From NCBI RefSeq assembly GCF_900099805.1, contig NZ_FNDR01000015.1, positions 100,437-164,436 of the forward strand: DNA of 64,000 bases. The letters are read 5' to 3'. Positions within the stretch are counted from its first letter, which is position 1, and each line of letters opens with the position of its first letter. The notes under the pieces are model-generated. The model was given only the letters and a program-made list of their open reading frames with translations, was not told the origin of the DNA and did no database searches. The DNA is from Variovorax sp. OV700 (GTDB lineage: Bacteria; Pseudomonadota; Gammaproteobacteria; Burkholderiales; Burkholderiaceae_C). A program made the translations under genes and the position numbers. Below are positions 48,539 to 57,315 of this stretch, piece by piece.

Positions 48539-49558
48539 ATGGGCAACGACATTGCAATGACGAACCCCGCATTCGACGTGGCACGCGGCAACCGCGCCAG
48601 CCATGCCGCGCTGGCGATTGGTGCGGCGCTCGTGCTGCTGGCGGCCAGCCTGCCCTGGTGGGGCGAGTCGAGCTGGATGCGCGAGTTCGTCGAGATCGCC
48701 TGCTATTTCATCTTTGCCATGATGTGGAACCTGCTCGCCGGCTACGGCGGCATGGTGAGCATCGGGCAACAGGCCTTCTTCGGGTTCGGCGGCTACGTGA
48801 TGTTGATGCTGGGCAACTTCGCGGGGGTCAACCCGTTCGTCGCGATCCCGCTGGGCGCATTGGCGGCCGCACTGGTAGCGGTGCCGGTGTCGTTCGTCGC
48901 GTTCCGGCTGTCGGGTGGTTATTTCGCGATCGGTACCTGGGTGATTGCGGAAGTGTTCCGGCTCTCGTTCGCCAATGTGTCGGCGGTAGGCGGCGGCTCC
49001 GGCACCACGCTCACCGCCTTGCGCGGCATCGAGAAAGCCACGCGCGAGAGCGTGACCTACTGGATGGCGCTGGCCTGCGTGGTCGCGGCCATTGCGCTGG
49101 TGTACCTGTTCCTGCGCAGCAAGCGCGGCCTGGCACTGCTGGCGATCCGCGACAACGAGGTCGCGGCGGAGTCGCAGGGCGTGCCGGTTCAACGCATGAA
49201 GCTCGCGGTGTACGTGGTGGCCGCTTTCGGCGCCGGGCTGGCCGGGGCGCTGTACTTCGTCGGCAACCTGCGCATCAGCCCCGATGCGGCCTTCAGCGTC
49301 AACTGGTCGGCCTTCGCGATCTTCATGGTGGTGATCGGCGGCATCGGCCGCATCGAAGGCCCGCTGGTGGGCGCGCTCATCTTCTGGGCGCTCAACAAGT
49401 TCCTGAGCGACTACGGCACCTGGTACCTGCTCGGGTTGGGCTTGCTCGCGATCGTCGTCACGCTGTTCTTCAAGCAGGGCCTCTGGGGCTATGCCCAGCA
49501 GCGCTGGGGCTGGTCGCTGTTTCCGACCCAGCGAAAGCTGGTTCGGCCCGACGCCTGA
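48539..49558 (+). CDS. ABC permease, LivM-like (aromatic importer)
   Basis: The 339-residue protein has about nine hydrophobic segments and LivM motifs: MMWNLLAGYGGMVSIGQQAFFG (about 61-82, in part) and LLAIRDNEVAAESQGVPV (about 200-217). The ATG at 48539 gives a 15-residue polar lead; an alternative ATG at 48557 lies in the same frame. It ends the transporter set; hydroxyquinol dioxygenase follows after 49 bp. Confidence 0.9.
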   Translation: MGNDIAMTNPAFDVARGNRASHAALAIGAALVLLAASLPWWGESSWMREFVEIACYFIFAMMWNLLAGYGGMVSIGQQAFFGFGGYVMLMLGNFAGVNPFVAIPLGALAAALVAVPVSFVAFRLSGGYFAIGTWVIAEVFRLSFANVSAVGGGSGTTLTALRGIEKATRESVTYWMALACVVAAIALVYLFLRSKRGLALLAIRDNEVAAESQGVPVQRMKLAVYVVAAFGAGLAGALYFVGNLRISPDAAFSVNWSAFAIFMVVIGGIGRIEGPLVGALIFWALNKFLSDYGTWYLLGLGLLAIVVTLFFKQGLWGYAQQRWGWSLFPTQRKLVRPDA

Positions 49559-49607
49559 ACGCTGCCGTTGCGATCCCGAACCATCCGTCACCACAAAAGA
49601 GGCATCC

Positions 49608-50504
49608 ATGCGGAACATCAACGAGAACACCATCACACCCGCGGTACTCGCGAGCCTCGCAGGCTGCCCTGATCCCCGGCTTCTGGAGGTCTTGTCGGCG
49701 CTGGTGCGCCACATGCACGATTTCGCGCGGGAGGTGAGGCTGACGGAGGCGGAATGGATGGCGGGAATCGAATTCCTGACCGCGACCGGACAGAAGTGCG
49801 ACGGCAAGCGGCAGGAGTTCATTCTGCTGTCGGACACGCTCGGCCTGTCCACGCTGAACGTCGCGCTCAATCACGCCAAGGGTTCGCAGGCGACCGAGGC
49901 CACGGTGTTCGGTCCTTTTCACGTGCCCGGCGCACCGGAATTCGAACTCGGCGATGACATCTCCGGCGGCGCGGCCGGCGAACCGCTGTTCGTGCAGGCC
50001 ACGGTTCGCGGGCCGAAGGGCGAGCCCATCGCCAACGCGAAGGTGGACGTCTGGCAGGCCGATGCCGAAGGGTTCTACGACGTTCAACGCGCAGAGCTCT
50101 CGGCGGCGCAAGGCCGGGGCGTGCTGCGCACGGACGCCTCAGGCCGGTTGTGGTTTCGCGGTGTGATGCCGGTGGCCTATCCCATTCCCACGGACGGCCC
50201 GGTTGGGCGCATGCTGAACGCGACGGCCCGCCACCCCTGGCGGCCTGCGCATGTGCACTTCATGATCGTGGCGCCGGGCTATGAAACCCTGATCACCCAC
50301 GTCTTCAGCGATGGCGACCGATACCTCGACAGCGATGCCGTGTTCGGCGTTCGCAGTTCGCTGATCGGCGATTTCGTCCGCCATCCGCCGGGCAAGGCAC
50401 CTGATGGCAGCGAGCAATCAACTCACTTCCACGTGCTCGACTTCGACTTCGTATTGGAGCTTGTGGTGCAAACGAGCAGGCAGGGCGATGCCCGGATCAT
50501 ATGA
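49608..50504 (+). CDS. Hydroxyquinol 1,2-dioxygenase (intradiol, Fe(III))
   Basis: The 298-residue intradiol dioxygenase has the four iron ligands in the right spacing: Y157 (GFYDVQ), Y191 (PVAYPIP), H215 and H217 (PAHVHFM). The VFGPFHVPGAP segment (100-110) and the 100-residue N-terminal helical dimer domain place it with hydroxyquinol rather than catechol or protocatechuate enzymes. It opens 1,2,4-trihydroxybenzene to maleylacetate, the substrate of the reductase encoded 5 kb upstream. The start at 49608 follows an AGAGG site. Confidence 0.9.
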   Translation: MRNINENTITPAVLASLAGCPDPRLLEVLSALVRHMHDFAREVRLTEAEWMAGIEFLTATGQKCDGKRQEFILLSDTLGLSTLNVALNHAKGSQATEATVFGPFHVPGAPEFELGDDISGGAAGEPLFVQATVRGPKGEPIANAKVDVWQADAEGFYDVQRAELSAAQGRGVLRTDASGRLWFRGVMPVAYPIPTDGPVGRMLNATARHPWRPAHVHFMIVAPGYETLITHVFSDGDRYLDSDAVFGVRSSLIGDFVRHPPGKAPDGSEQSTHFHVLDFDFVLELVVQTSRQGDARII

Positions 50505-50857
50505 AGCCGACACGTCACTTCGTCATCTTCTCCACGGATCGGCCTGGCACGGAGTCTCTCCGACAAGAGAATCGCGAGCGGCACCGCGCATACATCAGGC
50601 AGCCTGATGCGAATGGCGTTACAGCGGTTCTTGGGGGGCCAACTTTGGACGCGGCGGGTCAGATGAACGGCACCATGCTCGTTGTCGTGGCTGAAGACGA
50701 GACTGCCGCAAGAGCTTTTTTTGCCTCGGATCCCTATGTGGTGAGCGGGCTGTTTGGGGAAGTAATAGTCCGAGAGTGGAGTTGGGGGCTCGGCCGCGAT
50801 GAGTTGAAGCCGCTTGGCATCTCAGGCGTAAGCCCAGCCGCGCCTCAACGTCTGTGA
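50501..50857 (+). CDS. YciI-like protein (muconolactone isomerase-type fold)
   Basis: The 118-residue protein has the YciI/ferredoxin-like alpha-beta fold pattern: FVIFSTDRPGTESLRQENR (7-25), VLGGPTLDAAGQMNGTMLVV (about 43-62) and FFASDPYVVSGLF (about 73-85). YciI proteins are small dimers, sometimes with lyase or isomerase activity, that often accompany aromatic pathways. It is coupled to the dioxygenase by a 4-bp overlap. The last 36 bp overlap the 3' end of the AraC gene on the opposite strand. Its role is not established. Confidence 0.8.
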   Translation: MKPTRHFVIFSTDRPGTESLRQENRERHRAYIRQPDANGVTAVLGGPTLDAAGQMNGTMLVVVAEDETAARAFFASDPYVVSGLFGEVIVREWSWGLGRDELKPLGISGVSPAAPQRL

Positions 50858-51805
50858 TGGCGCCTCGCCGAATTGCCTTCGATACGCCCCGGCAAAGTCC
50901 CCGACATGGGTGAAGCCGTACTCGAGAGCGATGTCGGCCACGCGAATTCCGCCGCGGCTCGGCTTTTGCAGCGCGCCCCGCGCCGCTTCCAATCGTCTTT
51001 CTCGCAGCCACGTCATCGGACCTACACCGTGGCAAGACTGAAAGGCGGCGAACAGCGTGCGACGAGACACGCCGCATTCGATGCAAAGCTCGTTCACCGA
51101 AACGTGGGCTTGCAGCCGCCGCATCATCAGCTCCTCGGCCTGCCTGACAACCCGCAACGAAGCTGAAAAGGTTGCATCTGCATGGAGCGCGGACTGCTGG
51201 TTGTGGGCATGCTGGGTCAGCAGAAGCGAGGCCAAAGCGTCCGCCAGCGATGCTTGCGCGAATTGCCGCGCCTTGCCGGCAAGCGGGAGCGCCGACGCGA
51301 TGCCAGCCAGGGCGACGATGCCATGCCACGCCTGGATCAGCGGCGGTCGCGCAGGCAGGGGCATGTCGAAAACCAAGGGTGCCGTCAGCGGCCGCCCGGT
51401 CAGCCCCTGCCAGGCATCTGCAATCAATGAGCTATCAACGCGGATCAGCAGTTGGTCATATCCCTCGTGCACTTCCATCGAGAAGGCGCGAATTGGACTG
51501 AACACGCCTGGGCTCTGCGCAGCCAGCTGGTGCAATTCGCCGCCCTGTCGTACTTGCGCGGCTCCTCGAGTCGGCAGGCTGATCAGGTAGTAGCCCTGCA
51601 AGGCCTCTGATACAGGTTGGAGCGAAACACGCGCGCCCCAGCGTGTGCGGTTGAATGACACCGGCCCCATTGGCACGCAGTCGAGCGTGCCATGGAACAC
51701 ATCGTCAAGCCGCAGTCGCTGAAGCCGGCATTCGCCAAAAAAAGGCGCGGTTTGCAGGGGAGATTCGTCGACATCATGGCTGTCCGCCAAACGGAAGCCC
51801 TGCAT
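50822..51805 (-). CDS. AraC-family transcriptional regulator
   Basis: The 327-residue protein has an AraC ligand-binding-like N-terminal domain (about 40-190, with the EVHEGYDQLLIRVD block) and a C-terminal double helix-turn-helix (about 220-322): VSVNELCIECGVSRRTLFAAF and then RVADIALEYGFTHVGDFAGAYRRQFGE (in part). The start at 51805 is chosen because GGAGG lies 7 bases upstream; an open frame continues to 52039 without a supported start. It is convergent with, and overlaps, the YciI gene by 36 bp. Divergent from the lipoprotein hydrolase, which it may control. Confidence 0.88.
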   Translation of the reverse strand: MQGFRLADSHDVDESPLQTAPFFGECRLQRLRLDDVFHGTLDCVPMGPVSFNRTRWGARVSLQPVSEALQGYYLISLPTRGAAQVRQGGELHQLAAQSPGVFSPIRAFSMEVHEGYDQLLIRVDSSLIADAWQGLTGRPLTAPLVFDMPLPARPPLIQAWHGIVALAGIASALPLAGKARQFAQASLADALASLLLTQHAHNQQSALHADATFSASLRVVRQAEELMMRRLQAHVSVNELCIECGVSRRTLFAAFQSCHGVGPMTWLRERRLEAARGALQKPSRGGIRVADIALEYGFTHVGDFAGAYRRQFGEAPSQTLRRGWAYA

Positions 51806-52013
51806 GCTTGTGCCTCCATGATCGAACTCGATGGGAGGGAAGGGCGTTGTGGAGTTCACTGGAAACGACGATGGTCCGGCGGTAGTCGACTCACAAGAGG
51901 GTAATCCCAATTCAACGATTTGCTTGCACGCAATCCGCTGAATTGCGCTGAGGCAGTAGGGCCAATGCCGCACACCACCGATGCTCCAGAGCCTCATCCA
52001 CGGAGACATCGCG

Positions 52014-52967
52014 ATGCTTCTTTCTCGACGCGCCATCATCTCATCTGCCCTTGCAGCCTCCGGTGCGGCCTTAACCGGCTGCTCGGGAACGCGCGCAGAA
52101 CAGGCGCCAGCGCTCTCGCCAAAAAAAAGCCCATTCCTGCTGGTTCACGGGGCCTGGCACGGCACCTGGTGCTGGGGCAAGATCAGCCCATTGCTGGCTG
52201 CCGCCGGCCACCCGGTGCTGGCGATCGACTTGCCGGGACATGGCCTCAATGCGGCATTCCCGGCGGCGTTCGACGTTCAGCCTCGGACGGCGGCACTGGC
52301 GACTGAACTCTCACCGGTCGCGGGTATCACATTGGCCGACTACGCTCGGGCCGTGGCCAATGCCGTTGACTCCCTGCTGGCCGCCGGCTTCCCGGCGCCG
52401 ATCGTCGTGGGTCACAGCATGGGCGGCGGTGCAATGCATGCTGCCGCTGAACTGCTGGGCGCCGGGAAGATTGCGCGCCTGGTTTACCTCGCCGCATTCA
52501 TGCCCAAGGACGGCCAGCCGATGGTGGCATTCCCCCCAGATGAACAGGCACCGCCATCGCTTTTGACACCGCTGCTGCGCAGCGATCCTGGCGTCACCGG
52601 CGCCCTGCGACTCGACCCCGCATCCACGGACGATAGCTATCGCGCGGGGCTTATCAACCTGTTCTACGGGAAAGTGGACCCTGTAGCAGCGCGCGCCGCT
52701 CTCAATCTGCTGTCGCCGGACATTCCGATAGGTGCGATGGTCACGCCAATTGCGACGTCGGTGCAGCGCTGGGGAGCCATCCCGCGTACTTACATCCGGA
52801 CCAGTTCGGACAACACCATCCCGCCGGCGCTCCAGGACCTGATGGTGGCGCAGGCGGACACCGCGACGCCTGCCAACAAGACGCAGGTGCTGCACCTGGA
52901 CTCGGATCACAGCCCGTTTCTGTCCATGCCGCAGCAGTTGGTTCGAGCACTGCTCTCGGTGGCTTAA
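52014..52967 (+). CDS. Lipoprotein alpha/beta hydrolase (esterase-like)
   Basis: The 317-residue protein starts MLLSRRAIISS with a TAT-like RR and a lipobox ALTGC (C23), so it is probably a membrane-anchored lipoprotein in the periplasm. The hydrolase core has the oxyanion motif LLVHGAWHGTWCWG (42-55) and nucleophile S135 in VGHSMGG. GGAG 8 bases before the ATG at 52014 supports this start over one 33 bp upstream. The family (salicylic acid-binding/HNL-like) includes esterases of methyl and aryl esters. Substrate unknown; divergent AraC regulator. Confidence 0.87.
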   Translation: MLLSRRAIISSALAASGAALTGCSGTRAEQAPALSPKKSPFLLVHGAWHGTWCWGKISPLLAAAGHPVLAIDLPGHGLNAAFPAAFDVQPRTAALATELSPVAGITLADYARAVANAVDSLLAAGFPAPIVVGHSMGGGAMHAAAELLGAGKIARLVYLAAFMPKDGQPMVAFPPDEQAPPSLLTPLLRSDPGVTGALRLDPASTDDSYRAGLINLFYGKVDPVAARAALNLLSPDIPIGAMVTPIATSVQRWGAIPRTYIRTSSDNTIPPALQDLMVAQADTATPANKTQVLHLDSDHSPFLSMPQQLVRALLSVA

Positions 52968-53061
52968 AGCGGCGGCGCAAGCGATGCTCCAGGGCCGAAT
53001 GCATCGCCCGATCACCATGTCTACAATGGGATGTCGACCGTCATCCAGATGGTCGGATTGC

Positions 53062-53679
53062 ATGGGGGCATTTGCCTTGGGACATTCGCAGGCCGAAAAA
53101 GCGCAAAGTCGAGAGCGGATACTGAAGGAGGCCGCCGACCAGATTCGAGACGGCGGACTCGAGTCGGTGAGCGTGGGCAAGCTCATGAAGAGCGTGAACC
53201 TCACGCATGGCGGCTTCTACGGCCATTTTGCATCTCGTGCGGACTTGCTCGCCCAGGCGCTCAGGCGCGCCCTGGTTGATGGTGTGCGTCGGTCGGCGGT
53301 GAGGCAGAAATCAGCGCGTCCGCTCGGCTTCGCCGGCTTCGTCAGCGACTATCTGAGCACCAGGCATCGGGACTCCCGCAGCACTGGGTGCGCAGTCTCG
53401 GCGTTGATCTCCGATGTCGGACGCGCCGATGACCAGTCCAAGTCGATCATGGCCGGCTCTATCGAGGACTATATTGCCGCCGCTCGGCGCCACCTTGGCG
53501 ACGACGACGATTCCAGAGCGATGTTGGCCGTCAGCGCCATGGTGGGTGCTCTGGCCCTGTCGCGGGCGATGACAGACCCCGCCCGTTCGGACGACCTGCT
53601 CCGTAGCGTGCGCGAGCAGCTGGTGGCGGCTAACGAGCCCAATGTGCGGGCGCTCTCAGGCAAGCAGGACAAAGCCTGA
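53062..53679 (+). CDS. TetR-family transcriptional regulator
   Basis: The 205-residue protein has the TetR helix-turn-helix (about residues 17-60: ERILKEAADQIRDGGLESVS, VGKLMKSVNLTHGGFYGHF) and an all-helical effector domain. The motif THGGFYGHFAS is typical of AcrR/TetR members controlling detoxification or aromatic genes. The ATG at 53062 was chosen from the domain length; other in-frame ATGs at 52984, 53008 and 53020 would add an unconserved tail. It follows the hydrolase on the same strand after 94 bp. Confidence 0.87.
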   Translation: MGAFALGHSQAEKAQSRERILKEAADQIRDGGLESVSVGKLMKSVNLTHGGFYGHFASRADLLAQALRRALVDGVRRSAVRQKSARPLGFAGFVSDYLSTRHRDSRSTGCAVSALISDVGRADDQSKSIMAGSIEDYIAAARRHLGDDDDSRAMLAVSAMVGALALSRAMTDPARSDDLLRSVREQLVAANEPNVRALSGKQDKA

Positions 53680-53724
53680 GCCGCGACCTTGGCCGCGCCG
53701 CGTTTCCTTTGGCGCACATCACAC

Positions 53725-54705
53725 CTAGTCGATCCGGATGTCGAGTCGCTTGACCAGTGCGCCGTACACCTGGCGCTCTTCGCTCTGCAGCTTGCGCAAT
53801 CCGTCGGCGGAGGTGGGATCAGGTTTGGCGCCTTGCACACGCAGCACGTCGACGAACGCCTTGTCCTGCATGGCCTTGTGCACGGCACTCGTCAGTTCGT
53901 CCACCTTCGCAGCAGATGTGCCGGCCGGCGCATACAGCGCCTGCCAGAGCCCCATCGACAGGTCGACGCCCAGTTCCTTGAGTGTGGGAATCTGCGGCAA
54001 CAGGTCCAGGCGCGTGGCCGTTGCACTCGCCAGAATCCTGGCCCGGCCATCCTTGGATCCGGCGTCGGCGGCGCCCGCAGGAACGAACATCATGTCCACC
54101 TGTTTGCTGAGCACGGCTTGCACGGCGGGTGCTTGGCCCGAAAAAGGCACGTGGAGCAGTGCAAGGCCCAAGGCCGTTGCCAGCCGTTCCATGGCGAGAT
54201 GGACGATGCTGCCCACGCCCCAGCTCGCATAGCTGATGCCGCCGGGCCGGCTCTTGGCCAGCCGGGTCAAATCCGCGACATTACGGATCTGGTCCAGTGA
54301 TTGGCCCACCATCAGCACGATGGGAATATGGGAGATCAAACTCACCGGGCGCAAATCGGTTTCAGGGTTGTAAGGCAGTTTGCGGTAGATGAACTGAATA
54401 ATCGACTGCGTATCGACGATGCCCAGAAGCAAGGTGTTGCCGTCAGGTGCCGACCGAGCGACATAACCGGCACCGATGCTGCCGCCCGCACCCGGTCTGT
54501 TCTCCACAATTACGTTTTGGTGCAGCAGGTCGCCCAGTGGTTTAGCCAAGGCTCGTGCCAATACGTCATTAACCCCGCCCGCGTTAAAAGGCGAAACGAT
54601 CTTGAGCGCTTGGTCGGCCCGCGCCAAGGTCCAGGGTGTGGCGCTCATGCAGCCGATGGCCGATGCGCATGCCGTTTTGAGAGCGGTTCTTCGGGGGATG
54701 GACAT
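53725..54705 (-). CDS. Bug-type tripartite tricarboxylate receptor (second)
   Basis: The 326-residue protein carries a signal peptide (MSIPRRTALKTACASA, with a twin-arginine-like RRTALK) and the Bug pattern: LKIVSPFNAGGVNDVLARALA (33-53, in part), the NRPGAGGSIGAGYVARSAPDG block (about 67-88, in part) and ILASATATRLDLLPQIPTLKELG. It would bind an anionic solute in the periplasm without a linked permease. It lies in a lower-GC patch next to a decayed Bug remnant and is convergent with the TetR gene. Confidence 0.9.
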   Translation of the reverse strand: MSIPRRTALKTACASAIGCMSATPWTLARADQALKIVSPFNAGGVNDVLARALAKPLGDLLHQNVIVENRPGAGGSIGAGYVARSAPDGNTLLLGIVDTQSIIQFIYRKLPYNPETDLRPVSLISHIPIVLMVGQSLDQIRNVADLTRLAKSRPGGISYASWGVGSIVHLAMERLATALGLALLHVPFSGQAPAVQAVLSKQVDMMFVPAGAADAGSKDGRARILASATATRLDLLPQIPTLKELGVDLSMGLWQALYAPAGTSAAKVDELTSAVHKAMQDKAFVDVLRVQGAKPDPTSADGLRKLQSEERQVYGALVKRLDIRID

Positions 54706-54827
54706 GAAAATTCCTAAACAAAATAGGGGTTGAAATTCACATCACTGCATGCGAGAAGCATGCAAGCCGGCACTCGTAAACTTGCACGGTAGCTTGCATA
54801 AAAACCCAGTTCCCGGCGCGCGGCCTC

Positions 54828-54989
54828 GCTCGGATTGAACGTCACCAGTTGATTAAAGCCATAGAGCAGCGTGTTGCCGTCGGGTGCTGCTTTGGCGACA
54901 GCGGCCAAGTCCACAACACCGGAGGCACCAGGCTTTCGATGCATCCCGTCTGCGGGGTAACCAGTGCCGGTGAAACAGTTCTTGGCCAA
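54828..54989 (-). pseudogene. Remnant of a Bug-type receptor gene
   Basis: About 54 codons read GTGYPADGMHRKPGASGVVDLA-like and AAVAKAAPDGNTLLYGFNQLV, then NPS, which is the internal Bug motif (ENRPGA-GG-x7-AKAAPDG-TLL). Neither an N-terminal signal nor the rest of the fold can be found in the adjoining frames. The 3' continuation in frame (to 54714) is not Bug-like. It lies directly upstream of an intact Bug gene on the same strand, so it may be the leftover of a tandem duplication. The rest of the 422-bp gap 54706-55127 shows nothing else. Confidence 0.6.
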
Positions 54990-55127
54990 GCAACGCGATA
55001 GACAGGATGATGGTTGTCATGCAGAATGGGGCATGAACAGTGGATGGTGTCGGCAGTTGCCGACCCCACAGACCGCTGGACGAACAACTGCGCCACCGGC
55101 TTGACGGCGCACCATGGAGACAGCGCA

Positions 55128-55922
55128 ATGGCCCAGGTGCGGATCTTTTCCTACCTGCCCAATCCTCGTGTGTGGAAGGCGGTCATCGCCGCGCGAATCG
55201 GCGGTGTCGAGTTGGAAGTGCGGGGCGCTGCGGGCGGCGAACTCGTGGACTGGCTATGGGACTTCGATGCCCGTCCGTTGGGCGAAGTTTCCGTCGAGGA
55301 ACGCGCCGCCGCTGAACGTATGGGCCGCATCGGGTTCAAGGGCCGCAAGCTCTACAAGACCGACGCCTTTCTTGTAGCTCAGCCGTTCGGAACGGTGCCC
55401 GCGGCTTTCAGCGGGGACGGGCAGGTCGGCATTTTCGAATCCAACAGCATCATGCGCGCAGTCGCGCGCCAGGCTAAACGAAGCGGGCTATATGGCCGCG
55501 ATCCGTTCGAGGCCTCGCGGATCGACAGCTTTCTGGATGTCAGCCTGGTGTTCGGTCGCGATGCGCAGATTTACCTTCTCGCCATGCAAGGCTCCGAACT
55601 CGCAGCGGACGTCCACGCTCGCGCCGACGAGGCGTTCACGACCTACATGACCGGGATCGACCGTGCGTTGGAGCCGGCTCGCCGGGCGCTTGTCGGCGAG
55701 GAGGTGAGTTTGGCCGACATCTGCTTCGCCTGTGAACTCGCCCTTTTCCACAATGAACTGGGCCGCAGCGAAGCGCTGGTTGCGCTTGGCAAGGCGCCGT
55801 TCCTGGACAACGCCCGTGAGCGGTTTCCCCGCGCCATGGCGCACTTCGATCGCCTCGCCAACGATCCGGCCTTTGCGCCGGAGTTCGGCCCCTATCTCAC
55901 GAAGTTCGCAATCGAGCGCTGA
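55128..55922 (+). CDS. Glutathione S-transferase family protein
   Basis: The 264-residue protein has an N-terminal thioredoxin-like domain start (VRIFSYLPNPRVWKAVIAAR, 4-23) and a C-terminal all-helical domain with VSLADICFACELALFHNEL (about 192-210). GGAG 8 bases before the ATG supports 55128. A conserved glutathione-binding Ser/Tyr near the N-terminus is not obvious. It begins a four-gene plus-strand set with an isomerase of the kappa-GST fold, a short-chain dehydrogenase and a zinc-type dehydrogenase, suggesting glutathione-dependent processing of an aromatic or electrophilic compound. Confidence 0.85.
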   Translation: MAQVRIFSYLPNPRVWKAVIAARIGGVELEVRGAAGGELVDWLWDFDARPLGEVSVEERAAAERMGRIGFKGRKLYKTDAFLVAQPFGTVPAAFSGDGQVGIFESNSIMRAVARQAKRSGLYGRDPFEASRIDSFLDVSLVFGRDAQIYLLAMQGSELAADVHARADEAFTTYMTGIDRALEPARRALVGEEVSLADICFACELALFHNELGRSEALVALGKAPFLDNARERFPRAMAHFDRLANDPAFAPEFGPYLTKFAIER

Positions 55923-55980
55923 GCCGGCCGCGGACGCTAAACATCATTCACAACCACGGATTGCATCAAAGGAACCCCGA

Positions 55981-56565
55981 ATGAAAACGATCGACTTCTA
56001 CTTCGACTATCGCAGCCCCTACAGCTTCCTGGCACTGTCTCAGGTCCGGAAAATGGATGTCGCGATCGCCTTCCATCCGTTCGAAATTGGGGCCCTGATG
56101 AAAGCGGTGGGGAACGTGCCGACGAGCATCACCTGCGCACCCAAAGGCCGCTACGTGATGACCGACATGGGCCGATGGGCTGCCCACTATGGGGTTCCAC
56201 TCAACCGGCATCCCCAGGGCTCGGAGATCGACGCCAGCCGGCTTTTGCGCGCCACCCTCGTGGCCGGACAAATGGGCGCGATGCCCGCGGCGGTGGACGC
56301 GATCTTCAACGCGTTTTGGTCGGCTCCGGCGCCGCTGGCGACGGCGGCCGAGGTCGCGGCCCTATTGGGCGCCGCAGGACTCGACGCTCAGGCGCTTGAA
56401 TCGCGGATGGACTCGCCGGCCGCGCAGGCCCTGCTGGACGAGGCAACTACAGGGGCGGCGTCGCGCGGCGTGTTCGGCGCGCCGACCCTGTTCGTAGGGG
56501 ACGACATGTTCTTCGGCAATGACCGCCTGCACTTCGTGCAAGCTCGCCTGGAGCAGGCCGCATGA
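55981..56565 (+). CDS. nahD: 2-Hydroxychromene-2-carboxylate isomerase family (kappa-class GST / DsbA fold)
   Basis: The 194-residue protein opens with FYFDYRSPYSFLAL (6-19): the S12 in RSPYS is the conserved serine that orients glutathione in HCCA isomerases. The C-terminal FGAPTLFVGDDMFFGNDRL (about 166-184) has the cis-proline loop of DsbA-like folds (GAPT). The enzyme interconverts 2-hydroxychromene-2-carboxylate and its open-chain isomer in naphthalene-type pathways; other members act on unrelated substrates, so the name is a family label. 4-bp overlap with the next gene. Confidence 0.85.
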   Translation: MKTIDFYFDYRSPYSFLALSQVRKMDVAIAFHPFEIGALMKAVGNVPTSITCAPKGRYVMTDMGRWAAHYGVPLNRHPQGSEIDASRLLRATLVAGQMGAMPAAVDAIFNAFWSAPAPLATAAEVAALLGAAGLDAQALESRMDSPAAQALLDEATTGAASRGVFGAPTLFVGDDMFFGNDRLHFVQARLEQAA

Positions 56566-57260
56566 GGCCGCTTGTCATCATCACCGGCGTAGGCCCGGGC
56601 ACCGGCTCGGCAATGGTCCGGAGGTTCCACGATGGCGGCTACCAGGTGGCCATGCTCGCGCGCACAGCCGAGCGCTTGACCGATCTCGAGCGCGAACTTC
56701 CAAACGCTTTTGCGGTTCCCTGCGATGTGGCCGACCCTGCGGCGCTGGCGGCCGCCCTCGATGCCATCGAACAACGTGCCGGTGTCCCCAAGGTGGTGAT
56801 CCACAACGCCGTGGGTGGCGCCTTTGGCAACTTCCTCGACATCGACCCGCAAGTCCTCCAGCAGAATTTCCAGATCAATGTCATGGCCCTGCTGCACCTG
56901 GCCCGGTGGGCGGCGCCGCGGATGGAGGCAGCAGGGGGCGGCGCCTTGCTGGTCACCGGCAACACGTCAGCCGTTCGTGGCAAGGCCGCCTTTGCCGGCT
57001 TTGCGCCAAGCAAGGCAGCGCAGCGCATTCTGGCCGAGTCTATCGCCCGCGAGATGGGGCCCCGGGGCGTGCACGTGTCCTTCATGATGATCGATGCTGT
57101 CATCGACGTGCCTTGGGCCCGCGCGCGGATGGCGGATAAGCCGGATGAGTTTTTCATCAAGCCATCCGACATCGCCGAAGAGGTCTGGCACGTCACCCAC
57201 CAGCCACGTTCGGCCTGGTCGTTCCTGACCGAAGTGCGGCCGTTCCGCGAGTCCTGGTGA
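56562..57260 (+). CDS. Short-chain dehydrogenase/reductase with atypical active site
   Basis: The 232-residue protein has a Rossmann nucleotide motif TGVGPGTG (8-15) and NAVGGAFG in place of NNAG (81-88). The classical YxxxK is replaced by FAPSK (F146-K150): the catalytic tyrosine is missing, while Ser135 (TGNTSAV) is kept. This FAP-x-K form occurs in one SDR subgroup, so it is probably not a loss-of-function mutation. It is coupled by 4 bp to the isomerase gene. The reaction is unknown. Confidence 0.85.
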   Translation: MRPLVIITGVGPGTGSAMVRRFHDGGYQVAMLARTAERLTDLERELPNAFAVPCDVADPAALAAALDAIEQRAGVPKVVIHNAVGGAFGNFLDIDPQVLQQNFQINVMALLHLARWAAPRMEAAGGGALLVTGNTSAVRGKAAFAGFAPSKAAQRILAESIAREMGPRGVHVSFMMIDAVIDVPWARARMADKPDEFFIKPSDIAEEVWHVTHQPRSAWSFLTEVRPFRESW

Positions 57261-57315
57261 TCGGAGGCGTTCAGCTTCCATGAACCCGACTTCGTCCAAC
57301 TCACAAGACACTCAC

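Noticed and set aside
47102..49558. An 818-codon open frame that would join the LivM gene to upstream DNA
   Set aside because: Only the last 339 codons are LivM-like; the earlier part is out of frame with the real livF and livH genes.
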